Assembly: GCA_963402885.1 (NCBI GenBank) | Contig: OY727103.1 | Coordinates: forward strand, 6,734,501 to 6,798,500 | DNA: 64,000 nt | Direction of reading: 5' to 3' | Source: Antedon bifida | Taxonomy: Eukaryota; Echinodermata; Crinoidea; Comatulida; Antedonidae | In this document: in pieces, positions 26,213 to 36,957 of the stretch | Position numbering within the stretch: position 1 is the first letter of the stretch | How the letters are laid out: each line of letters opens with the position of its first letter | The notes under the pieces: generated by a model | The model's database searches: none | Told to the model about the DNA's origin: nothing | The model's input: only the letters and a program-made list of their open reading frames with translations | Made by a program: the position numbers and the translations under genes

Positions 26213-27796
26213 ACTAGACATGTAACTCGTCACTTTGACGAGTTTGGTTTTCCGCCGCGCAAGTGGTGCAACATTAACATTAAGGGGATAGGTTGAGGAC
26301 AAAAGGAAGTGTTCACGTTGGCATTATGACCTGAACTGAAGAATATGATATGTTGTTATTGCTGAATTTTATTATTTAAATTCATATATAGTATACACAG
26401 TATAATCTGTATCCATATCACATACAGTGTAGAATAGGTGAAATTACGGGACCCGATATTTATTGCAATTTTTAACATGTTGACGGTTTTAAAATGAAAC
26501 GCGAAGGTAGCATTTCCGAAAGGAAATTATCTCAGCAACAACGTATTAGCGTGTAGAAGAAATTTGAATACGTGAAATATTGATGCGCGCTCTTTTAAAT
26601 GTAATGAATTATGACGCAAAAGATGAAAATACGACCTTTTTTATTTAACTGGCCATATGATGACGTCACAACATCCGATTGGCAACATTTTTACATAGTT
26701 TCGTATCTACAATCCAATAGCTTCCAGAAAAAGTTTTAATCGTGATTATCACATTTTATTCTTACGAGCTATAACAGATTAAAATTTACTGTAAAGATGA
26801 AATTAATGCCACACGTGATTTAAATTTTTAGGCATGATGACGTCAAAAAAATTAAAATATTTTTAACTCCTGCGAAAGATAGTTGATTGACCTAGACAAT
26901 ATCAAAATCGGGGTGAAAATGGAAAACGGATAAGTGGAGATGCGCTCTATTCAATGTGGTAAGCTATGACGAAAGATACAAAAATCCTAAATTTTATATT
27001 CGCGTGGCCATACGATGACGTCACAATGTCCGGTTAGCCATATTAATACCTGATACGATATCTACAACTCATCTACTTCCAGAATATGCCATCCACAAAA
27101 AGTTGACCGTCTAGTTTAGAAATTACGACTGTTTAAAAAAAGGCATATTTTAAACGAATTTGTTAACCTTTTCATAAAAAACGCGCGCAAATTGTCCAAT
27201 TCGACGTGCTCGTATGACGTATCTTTAAGTCGAAATTGTTTAAAATTTGGTAAAATTACTAGAAAAGGCTGGAAAAACATAAATCACGCGAAAAAAATAC
27301 GTTTTCAATGCTACGTGCGCACCGCACACGTAAAAATTTGCGCACGCGTGGGAATTTTTTACATGCTTAAAACGACATGAAATGCGTAGAAAGTTGATTA
27401 GAAATTAATTTTGCGCATTTTGAAATTTTAAATGCGCGTGCACGCGTAACTTTGTGTAAAACACGCAATTTTTTTTCAACAGAAAGTTAGCGCATGATAT
27501 AAATTAAACCTTTGGAAAGTTTCAATTTGAAATGTTATTTGGTTTTCGACCTAAGTTGAATACGAGGAAATCGTTAAATCACGCGTAAGTCACGTTGCGC
27601 AATTGTAAACGTCATGAAAAGCTTCGCAGCACATCTTCATGTGCATGACGATATGTTGAGAAAGTTACAAAATGTTATGTTTGCAAGTTTTAGAGAAAAG
27701 CGTTCCACAAAAATCATACAGAAAGAAAGAAGCCAAATAAAAAGATGATTTCGTAGAATCACAAGAGGTTATCCTGCAACTTCGTTGCGGATAACC
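26213..27796 (+). mobile_element. unit A3, innermost
   Basis: Opening hairpin 26224-26244 and arm GGTTTTCC (26246-26253). Nearly identical to A1 and A2 until about 27470. It closes at 27767-27796 with arms GGTTATCC/GGATAACC, one base different from its opening arm. Confidence 0.65.
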
Positions 27797-27992
27797 AATA
27801 ATACAGAAAAATATTGATCCAATACAATCACAAGGAGTTATCCGCTACTAAGCGGATAACTAAAAAAAAAAAAAAAAAAGATGATGAAACAGGACAGTTA
27901 CAAGGAGTTATCCGCTAAATGCGGATAACTAAAAAAGATGTTGATTTCGTACAATCACAAGAGGTTTTCCTGCAACTTCGTTGCGGAAAACC
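27767..27992 (+). repeat. cluster of four stacked 3' closing hairpins
   Basis: Four hairpins in a row: GGTTATCC/GGATAACC (27767-27796, inner GCAAC-TTC-GTTGC), AGTTATCCGCT/AGCGGATAACT (27836-27861), AGTTATCCGC/GCGGATAACT (27906-27930), and GGTTTTCC/GGAAAACC (27963-27992, inner GCAAC-TTC-GTTGC). GGTT-type hairpins follow GATTTCGTA(C/G)AATCACAAGA. The B-type copy at 27906 follows ACAGGACAGTTACAAGG. In bracket terms they close A3, B3, an extra B, and A2. Confidence 0.88.
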
Positions 27993-27993
27993 A

Positions 27994-29549
27994 ACTAGAC
28001 ATGTAACTCGTCACTTTGACGAGTTTGGTTTTCCGCCGCGCAAGTGGTGCAACATGAACGTGTAACGACGTACCTTACCGTACCGAACATTAAGGGGATA
28101 GGTTGAGGACAAAAGGAAGTGTCCACGTTGGCATTATGACCTGAACTGAAGAATATGATGTGTTTTTATTGCTGAATTCTATTATTTTGATTCATATATA
28201 GTATACACAGTATAATCTGTATCCATATCACATACAGTGTAGAATAGGTGAAATTACGGGACCCGCTATTTATTGCAATTTTTAACATGGCGACGGCATC
28301 AAAATGAAATACAAAGATAGCAATTTCGGAAGGATATTATCTCAGCAACAACATATTAACGTGCAAAAGAAATTTGAATACGTGAAATATTGATGCGCGC
28401 TCTTTTAAATGCAATGAATTATGACGCAAAAGATGAAAATACGACTTTTTTCATTTAACTGGCCATATGATGACGTCACAACATCCGATTGGCAAAATTT
28501 TCACATGATTTCGTATCTAAAATCCAATAGCTTCCAGAAAACGTTTTAATCGTGATTATCAAATTTTATTCTTACGAGCTATAACAGATTAAAATTTACT
28601 GTAAAGATGAAATTAATGCCACACGTAATTTAAATTTTTAGGAATGATGACGTCAAAAAAATTAAAATATTTATAATTCATGCGAAAGACAGTTGATTGA
28701 CCTAGACAATATCAAAATTTGGGTGAAAATGGAAAACGGATAAGTGGAGATGCGCTCTATTAAATGTGATGAGCTATGACGAAAGATACAAAAATCCTAA
28801 ATTTTATATTAGCGTGGCCATACGATGACGTCACAATGTCCGGTTAGCCATATTAATATATGATCCGATATCTACAACTCATTAACTTCCAGAAAATGTC
28901 ATCCACAAAAAGTTGACCGTGCAGTTTAGAAATTACGACTGTTTAAAAAAAGGCATAATTTTGACAATTTTTTTAACATTTTCAACAAAAACTCGCGCAA
29001 ATTGTCCAATTCCACGTGCTCGTATGACGTTACTTTAAGTCGAAATTGTTTAAAAGTTGGTAAAATTACTAGAAAAGGCTGGAAAAACATAAATCACGCG
29101 AAAAAAATATGTTTTTAATGCTACGTGCGTACCGCACACGTAAAAATTTGCGCACGCGTGGGAATTTTTTACATGCTTAAAACGACATGAAACGCGTAGA
29201 AACTTGATTAGAAAATAATTTAGCGCATTTTGAAATTTTAAATGCGCGTGCGCGCGTAACTTTGTGTAAAACACGCAATTTTGGTTCGACAGAAAGGTAG
29301 CGCATGATATAAATTAAATTTGTGCAAAGTTTCAATATAAAATGTTATTTGGTTTTTGACCTATGTTAAATACGAGAAAATCGTTAAATCGCGCGTACGT
29401 CACGTTGCGCAATTGTAAACATCATGAAAAGCTTCGCTTGACGACGTTACATAAATGTCAAAATGTTAACATAGTTCACAAAATGTTATGTTTCCAAGTT
29501 TCAGAGAAAAGCGATACACAAAAATCATACAGAAAGAAAGAAGATAAAT
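27994..29549 (+). repeat. unit A4, 5' body (closing hairpin inferred at 31193-31222)
   Basis: Begins two bases after the A2 closing hairpin: ACTAGACATGT, hairpin 28005-28025, arm GGTTTTCC (28027-28034). An extra segment near 28055-28087 (ACGACGTACCTTACCGTACC) is missing from A1-A3. Confidence 0.7.
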
Positions 29550-31153
29550 ACTAGACATGAAACTCGTCACTTTGACGAGTTAGTTATCCGCACGACAAAC
29601 GCCACGTGCACGTCATACGTTAGAATTTTGCACCCAGAAAAAGATTATGGCATTATGACCTGATCTGAAGAATATGATATGTTGTTAGTGCTGAATTCTG
29701 TCAATTTTGTGTCATATAGTATTATACAGTATAAACAGTATAATCTGTATACATATTACATACAGTGTAGAATAGGTGAAATTACGGGACCCGCCATTTA
29801 TTCCATTTTTTAACATGGCGACGGTATCAAAATGAAACACTAAAATACCAATTTCGGAAGGATATTATCTCAGCAACAACATATTAACATGTAGAAGAAA
29901 TTTGAATACGTAAAATATAGATGCGCGCTCTTTTAAATGTGATGAACTATGACGCAAAAGATGAAAATACAATTTTTTTTGTTCAACTGGCCATATGATG
30001 ACGTCACAACGTCGGATTGGAAAAATTTTGATATGAATTCGTATTTACAATACAATAGCTTCCAGAAAACGTTTTAATCATGATTACCGCTTTTTATTCT
30101 GACGAGCTATAACAGATTGAAAGTTACTGTAAAGATGAAAATAAGTGACCCACGTTATTTACATTTTTAGACATGATGACGTCAAAAAAATTAAAATATT
30201 TTTAACCCATGCGAAAGGTAGTTGATTGACCTAAAAAATATCAAAATCTGGGTTAAAATGAAAAACGGATAAGCGAAGATGCGCTCTATTAAATGTGATG
30301 CTCTATGACAAAAGATACAAAAATCCTATATTTTATATTCGCATGGCCATACGATGACGTCACAATGTCCTGTTAGCAATATTGATGCATGATACGATAT
30401 CTACAACTCATCATCTTCCAGAATACGTAATAAAAATAACTTTTACCGTTTAGTTTAGAAACTACGACTGTTTTAAAAAAGGTATAATTTTGACAAATTT
30501 TAAGGAATTTTTGAACTTTTTCATCAAAAACGTACGTAAATTATCCAATTCGACGTGCTGGTATGACGTTAATTTTAAGTCGAAATTGTTTAAAAGTTGG
30601 TAAAATTACTTGAAAAGGCTGGAAAAACATAAATCATGCGGAAAAAATTGTTTTTAACGCTACGTGCGCACAGCGCGCATAAAAATATGCGCGCGTGTGG
30701 GAATTTTTGACATGCTCAAAATGACATAAAACGCGTAGAAAGTTGATTAGAAATTGATTTTTCGCATTTTGAAATTTTAAACGCGCGTGCGCGCGTAACT
30801 TCGTGTAAAACATGCCATTTTTTCCTCACAGTCAGTTAGCGCAAGATATAACTTAAACTTTTTCTAAGTTTCAAATTAAAATGTTATATGGTTTTCGATC
30901 TATGTTAAATACGCGAAATTCATAAAAACGCGCGTAAGTCACGTTGCGCAACTCTGACGTCATTCACAATAGCGGGTGCACAACTTCACGTGAACGCCCA
31001 CATGTTGACAAAGTTATAAAATGTTATGTTTACACGTTTTTGAGTTACGCGTGACACAAAAATGACAGAAAGAAAGAAGAATACAGAAAAAAAAAAAAAA
31101 AGATGATGAAACAGGACAGTTACAAGGAGTTATCCGCTACTAAGCGGATAACT
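29550..31153 (+). mobile_element. unit B4, complete
   Basis: Opening hairpin 29561-29581 and arm AGTTATCCGC (29582-29591). Closing hairpin 31128-31153 with arms AGTTATCCGCT/AGCGGATAACT around ACTA. Confidence 0.75.
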
Positions 31154-31354
31154 AAAAAAAGATGATGATGATGATTTCGTACAATCACAAGAGGTTTTCC
31201 TGCAACTTCGTTGCGGAAAACCAATGATGATGATTTCGTACAATCACAAGAGGTTTTCCTGCAACTTCGTTGCGGAAAACCAATAAAAAAAAAAATAATA
31301 ATAAAGATTTTATACAATAACAATAGGTGATCATTTTATTCTAAATGATCACCT
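31128..31354 (+). repeat. terminal cluster of four closing hairpins
   Basis: Order: B type (31128-31153), A type (31193-31222), A type (31252-31281), O type (31325-31354). This is the order expected if B4, A4, A1 and O close from inside outward. The spacers contain GATGATGAT and A-rich tracts. Confidence 0.88.
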
Positions 31355-32714
31355 AATAATGAACAAAACACAACCAAGGTTCAATTCACTTACATAGCCT
31401 ACAGTATTATTAGCTTTAGAAAATCAGAGTTGAAGAAACAATAAAAATTCCTACTAAGCGCAATGCAAGTCATTGGACCAATCACAAGCGGTGGATTATT
31501 CGAACTGTCGCTTGTGCAATGTATTTACATAGGGGAGGGGGAGAGGTTTTGGTGCTGGAAATAGAGACAGAGACAATTTTACTTTATATCAATTACAATT
31601 ATTGCGACGTTTGCGCTCCATGGAAGGCACAAAGAAAAAACTGCACAGTGATATATAGAAGATAATTAGATATTGATACATAATTGTGTCAAAGAGCTTA
31701 TGGAACGAATTATATACAGTAGTTCGATAATGGCATTACAAAACTGTTTTTACCGTAGACTTAATGTATGTGTAATTAAATACAGTATAAAACCTCTATT
31801 GATGGGACACCAAATGGACCAAAGAAATGTTCAGTTGAGTTGGACGTGGTGTTAACGCATTATAATTATTTTCACTTGTTCGTTTCACGACTGAGTGTCT
31901 CCTTAAAAGGAATGTTCATTGAAAATGGATGTTTCAACGGATATACAATGGGCATATAACCGAATATTTTTTTCTTTATTCACAATTACAATTACACTAT
32001 TCAATTCAAAATACTATTACATACACACACAAAAATACCGGTAATGAAAAACATAAATGCAAAATATTGTAAAATCAAACTGACGGTACAGTAGTAGAGA
32101 CACGAGTGAATACACAAAGGTGTAGTAACATTGTATTAACGCGTGTCTATCTAGCCAGAGAGCTAGGCCTATTGATGCGCTGTAATTGAGAGAAAGTATG
32201 GTTTGAAAGGCGGCTGCCCGAGGGACTCACCAAAAAATATCCCTGCACATTCGCTTAAATTAATCGGTACGAATAGCCAGCGAATTGATAGCATCGATAC
32301 ATCTTTATAATTTATGTGTTAAAGTGTTTGTAAGAAAGCAGAGATACGATGTATAAATCACAGAAAGAGATTCGAAAAGTAGAAACGTAACAGAACACGC
32401 AACATTAACATTATAACAATGACAGACATGGTTTAAATTCATCAAAGAAAAGTCGTGAAGCATTAAGCCTGTTTTACACTAGGCGAGTGTATTCACTCGA
32501 ATTCTACGTCACTTGTAGAGAAAACACAATCGTTCTACTATTTTATTATTTTCCATTACAATACTACTATTTTCTACTAAAATTATCTACTACAATTATC
32601 TGTCTTGTGTCTTGGAATTTGCAGGAGTGCTCCTAAAATAATGCGTCATATATCTCCTAACGTAACGTGACGGCCTGTCTTGTGGAGAAAAAATATACTA
32701 GGCTTATGATTTAT
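31355..32714. other. no gene; GGTTCCCAC MITE remnant at 31454-31520
   Basis: 31454-31520 carries GGACCAATCACAAGCGGTGG and GTCGCTTGTGCAATG, interior motifs of the foldback family at 35621. The remaining sequence has no recognisable gene. Confidence 0.4.
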
Positions 32715-32826
32715 AAAGCTTTGTCTACACGATCAAACTTTATGTGACAAAAAAAATGTGATGTGCCCATGGACACGATGACATCATATCACTACCATAT
32801 TGGGGCATATCACACATCAAACTAAT
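32715..32826. mobile_element. CTGTCTACAC MITE, copy 1
   Basis: Starts AAAGCTTTGTCTACACGATC, then TGTGACAAAAAAAATGTGAT and GTGCCCATGG. The right half is degraded. Family defined at 43770-43909. Confidence 0.6.
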
Positions 32827-33507
32827 TTGATACACAGAAGTATTAGAAGCACATGGGCTTGGTATAGGGTTTGAAGAATGTTTAGTAACTTACGCACGTA
32901 AAACGCGGGAAATGTTTTTGTTGAGGGCGCATTCACAACAGTATAATTGTAAGTCAGATGTTTGAATTTATCATTAGTATTAATGTACATCGTCGTCGAC
33001 TTCATAAAGACGATCCATTTGATACATTCATCTTCATTACTCCCTAGCTTTCAATATCCTCTATCAATGATTTTACGGACAAGGCCATAATTACAGGTGA
33101 CATTGGCACCCATTATGCAAACCACGACGCGCTCAATCCAGTTAATATGCAACGATGGTATGAAAAACACAATTTCATTACAGCTTAATTTCCGTGTTTA
33201 GCAGCTTGTGGTAAATTTGACGGAGTGCCATTTAATTCGTTTGTAATAAATCTTTGTTAGAAGATAAATCAGTAAATCCACTTTATTAACGTGCATACTG
33301 TTTCTAAAATAATGTGAATGTATTTCTTAATGGTCGCCTGTGGCTGCTTCATATAAATACCGATACTCTTCTTCTGGAGAGTTTCAGTTAATTTTTAAGG
33401 GAAAATATTACAAATTTTAATATTAATCAATCTGTTTAGGCCTAATAGATATAGTATTAGAAGTACTGTAATACGTAACAACGGCACTCAAAGAGGATCA
33501 AGTATAA
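32827..33507. other. no gene seen
   Basis: No recognisable feature on either strand. Confidence 0.4.
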
Positions 33508-33945
33508 TGATAATCCATCTTGATAGTTTTGACGTACGGCCTAAAATTAGTAAAATAATATAAAATGGTTCAGAATTGGGATCCTGGTCCGGATTGCATT
33601 CGAAATTAAATGAAGTCGTCCGTGACTACATATCTGTTTGTAGTTAAAATGTGGTAAAGATCCATCCTGTAGTTTTGACGTACGGCCTAAGTAAAATAAT
33701 AAAAATTGGTCCAGAATTGGGATCCTGGTCCAGATCGCATCTAAAATTAAATGAAGTCGTCCGTGACTACATATCTATAATTAGTTAAAATGTAGTCAAG
33801 ATTCATCCTGTGTCGTTTTGACGTACGGCACAGCCTAAGTAAAATAATAAAAAGTGGTCCAGAAATGGGATTCTTGTTAGGATTTTTAGTTGACCATGAC
33901 TACATATCTATCTGTGGTTTAAATTTGGTAAAGATCCGTCTTTGC
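33508..33945 (+). repeat. about 145-bp tandem repeat, about 3 copies
   Basis: GACGTACGGC recurs at 33531, 33677 and 33820. Units share GGTCCAGAATTGGGATCCTG, AATGAAGTCGTCCGTGAC and TACATATCTAT. The third unit has a deletion. Confidence 0.85.
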
Positions 33946-35449
33946 AAGAAGTTGCAAAATAGCAACAGAAGTTGTAAAATAGCAACATTAGCATTAGTTT
34001 TTTTAGTAGTAACATTTGTATTTACTAGTTGCAAAAGCAATGAGTAGCAGAGGTATTTACCAGCAGGAATAGTAGTAGTAGAATAGCACCAGCAGAAATA
34101 GAAACACATAGTGTCATTTCAGCAGAAATAGTTACACATTATACACATAATTCACCGAGCTCTCATGTGAGCATGCGCAAAGCATTGTTGTTATGCTGTT
34201 GTAAAATGAGTCTCGCTGTCCGGTCTTAAGCCGACAAAAATAGGAACACACCGCGCTATATTAGATGAAAAATAAGGCACTTATTTTTGTATCATGTGAC
34301 CCACAAAATGACAGGAATCTATGTTGGTGTTACATACCATTAAATAGTAGCACTACACACTATAGCAGAATAAGCAGCGCCGAAATATTGTAATTTTAGT
34401 TCCAAGCAGTAGCAAAAATAAGTAGCAACGCAAGGTACAAGCCAGTTAAATATTAGTAGCGGACTTATCAGCAGTAAGCCTAGAAATACTCTTTAGAAGT
34501 AGTAGGATAATAGAAATACTGTAAGTGTAGTAGTGCAGTATTCGGTTTTCATCATTCTCAATATTATAATTTGCCGATAAAATCAAATGTGGCATTTAAC
34601 ATAGCCCCTTTAGTTAACGTCTTATTTCGTTCAATTAGGATCATGTACATTTACATCTTCTGTGATTTCTGCTTCATTTCGTTCGAATGGCTTGAAATGA
34701 TAGCAACACCAGCAAGACATATACAAGTGAGTAATAAAAATCTATATTTACATAGACTTCTACTTGACTTACGAAAGTGATTTAGTAGACGTTACTGAGC
34801 ATGCGCTCTTCATTCAAATTGGAAAAAAAGTTCGTATGCTAGTTTACATATCTATGTCAGAGTATATGATGCAATGAGCCAAGTAATTTTTAGGCCTGAA
34901 GGAGATTTTGCTAATCAGGAAATAGCAGGGTGCGATAGGTGATGCACGCGTTCGCCGCATTTAATAAATTGCCATTTCGATATTCACAGATAGGCCTACA
35001 TTTTTGTCATTAACGGGAAATATATCGCTTCACCTTTGACCCATTTGTGAATAATCTGCGTCACGATTCGTACTATATAGGCATAAATGTGTATCCAATT
35101 TACAATAAATAATTAATAAAAGGTCAGCCGAGTTTAAATAAATTACCATTCAATTTTTAGTGTGATAGTTATTTTTTAGATCTGCTACATAATGAGAACG
35201 GTCTGTAATTTAAAAAGAATTTTCGTTACAAAAAAAAATGTAAACCGGAAATAACGTATACCGGTATAGTACACCGACAGGTTGACCACCAATACGTGAC
35301 GTAGCAGTCGTGTGAAAAAAAATATCCCGTGTCTGTCTGTACGTAATACGTATAGGCCTACCTTTGTAACCCTGCCGTGTATTATAGTATAGTACTTCCA
35401 AATGTTTGTGATAATTGAAAATCGTAGGTCTAACTCGGAATTTACCGGC
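33946..35449. other. no gene; AGCA/AGT-rich low-complexity at 33955-34130
   Basis: 33955-34130 is rich in AGCAACA and AGTAGTAG. The overlapping open frames on both strands there are low-complexity artefacts. The rest is AT-rich without a recognisable gene. TAGGCCTA occurs at 35353-35360. Confidence 0.4.
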
Positions 35450-35831
35450 TAAAGCTTGGTTCCCACTAGCGACGCAATCTACGCAATGTAAGCAAATGCC
35501 CTTCTAATAATTGTGTTTGCCTCCACCTGCGCGAAATCAACCATGCGATGTTTGCAGCACCATTGCGTCGTCGGTTCCCACTTGTGATTACGCAATACTT
35601 TGCGTCGATACGTCGCTGCGTAAAGCTTGGTTCCCACTAGACCGTAACGCAAGGACGTAAACGCAACGCAAGCGTTTTAACCAATGACAAGCGAAGTTAT
35701 AGACAGTTAGCAATCACAAGCGAATAAGCCATCGCTTGTGATTGGTCAATTCACTTACGTTGCGTTACGTCCTTGCGTTGCGTCGCTAGTGGGAACCACG
35801 CTTTACGTTCTAGTGGGAACCACGCTTTACG
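35450..35831. mobile_element. GGTTCCCACTAG MITE, outer copy split by an inner copy
   Basis: Left end TAAAGCTTGGTTCCCACTAG at 35450. A second, right-hand CTAGTGGGAACCACGCTTTA terminus follows the inner copy and ends near 35830. The inner element at 35621-35805 interrupts it. Confidence 0.72.
35621..35805. mobile_element. GGTTCCCACTAG MITE, inner complete copy
   Basis: Ends TAAAGCTTGGTTCCCACTAG (35621) and CTAGTGGGAACCACGCTTTA (35786-35805). Nearly the whole 185 bp is an inverted repeat, for example AACGCAAGGACGTAA against TTACGTCCTTGCGTT. The central motif is CCAATGACAAGCG / CGCTTGTGATTGG. The family is shared with 15534, 31454, 44268 and 63693. Confidence 0.82.
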
Positions 35832-36897
35832 AAAACGAATAGGCCTACGTTTATGTTACGTACGTTTGCTTATCGTAGTATTCGAAGGTTGCGAACGAAA
35901 GTACGAGTAATATAATATTATTGTATAGGCCTATCAGTTTGAATTTAGTTGTAAGGGTGAACAGGTTTTGGGGTTAAATAATAATTATTTTCGATACGTC
36001 TGTATCTAGATTGTCACATTGCGGTATCATAGGAGCATCACATGTGTTCCATATGTATCGCTTATCATGATCATAACCTAACCTATGATACAGGCATCAC
36101 ATGTGCAATCATGATCATAACCTAACCTAACATGATACAGGCATCACATGTGCTACACATAAGATGCTGTATGACGGAATTGTCCTATGATACTAAGTAA
36201 ACAATTGCCATATGTGGAGTAAGATGAATCGGGTAAAAATCTGCTATACGCTGTATTTACTCATTCAATACAAATATGATGAATTATATGGTATGCTGTG
36301 TTTTTATCAAAAATATTGAATGTTTAAGACATCAGAATTGCAACATAAAAATCATTATTCACCGTACATTGATGTTCAAACGAAAGGTATGTATGACACT
36401 CAGTGACCTGTGACCTGCTTTTTGAAAATTAATTCAAAATGAGGCTCAGGAGAAAACGAAAGAACTCATTAGAAACACAAATTGGTTATTCGAGTCATAG
36501 TGTTTTTTTTGTATCAATCCGCACTGTGTCTAATCAATAAACAATAAGGGTAATTTAAGAAACTCTCGACCTTTCACGAATGGGTTCAATGTCAAAAGTA
36601 ATTCAAATGTGATTTTTGATATCAAAGTTTTTAATGAGATACATTTTTATTAATACGTTATAGCCTTAGGCTGGCGAACATTATCAATAAGCTGAGAGGA
36701 TGTGTCAGTGTAGAAATGAGTGCGAGTTTACCTGGAGCTTGTGGCATCTTTCCGTAGAATTATTAGCCTACGAAGGGTCACTGCTCTCCGTGGAGTTGAC
36801 AGCTACTTAAATCAGACGTATGATAATAATACTGTATTACGAACATACACAGCTTAATTAATATCGTATTAAAAAAAAATAATATATTGTGTATAGG
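35832..36897. other. no gene; CACATGTGAT repeats at 36020-36170
   Basis: 36020-36170 holds three GCATCACATGTG units separated by ATGATCATAACCTAACCTA and ACAGGC blocks. It belongs to the palindromic family also at 13000, 46010 and 53040. No gene was found. Confidence 0.5.
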
Positions 36898-36957
36898 TAT
36901 GTGATGGCGCTAGTTACACTCCGTTATGCATGATTAATTAATAGGGTGACGTAATGT
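36898..36957. repeat. left member of a 60-bp inverted pair
   Basis: TATGTGATGGCGCTAGTTAC, CTCCGTTATGCATGATTA and GTGACGTAATG. This matches the reverse complement of 42807-42864 with few differences. Confidence 0.75.

Larger units (their letters stand above)
16797..31354 (+). mobile_element. 14.5-kb nested composite of Helentron-like units (outer unit O)
   Basis: The outer unit opens at 16797 with ACTAGA, a hairpin (arms AATTCGTCA/TGACGAATT around CTT, 16807-16827), and the arm AGGTGATCATTT (16830-16841). It closes at 31325-31354 with a hairpin whose 12-bp stem is the same arm: AGGTGATCATTT, loop TATTCT, AAATGATCACCT. Between them lie eight more units of the same plan and orientation. Unit bodies share TACAGTGTAGAATAGGTGAA, an AAATTACGGGACCC motif, two related sub-repeats of about 350 bp and a purine tail of GAAAGAAAGAAG. 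No transposase or Rep/helicase frame exists, so these are non-autonomous or satellite-like. Helentron/Helitron2 identity is an inference from asymmetric terminal inverted repeats plus 3' stem-loops. Confidence 0.75.

Noticed and set aside
21012..30000. Repeated frames of 62-126 codons within the composite (for example at 21012, 24142, 27192, 21352, 24503).
   Set aside because: They recur only because the DNA is duplicated, have no domain, differ in length between copies, and match equally open frames on the other strand.
31325..31354. Canonical Helitron 3' end (hairpin followed by CTAA).
   Set aside because: CTAA begins inside the stem's last bases rather than about ten bases after it, the 5' end lacks TC, and other unit types do not end in CTRR.
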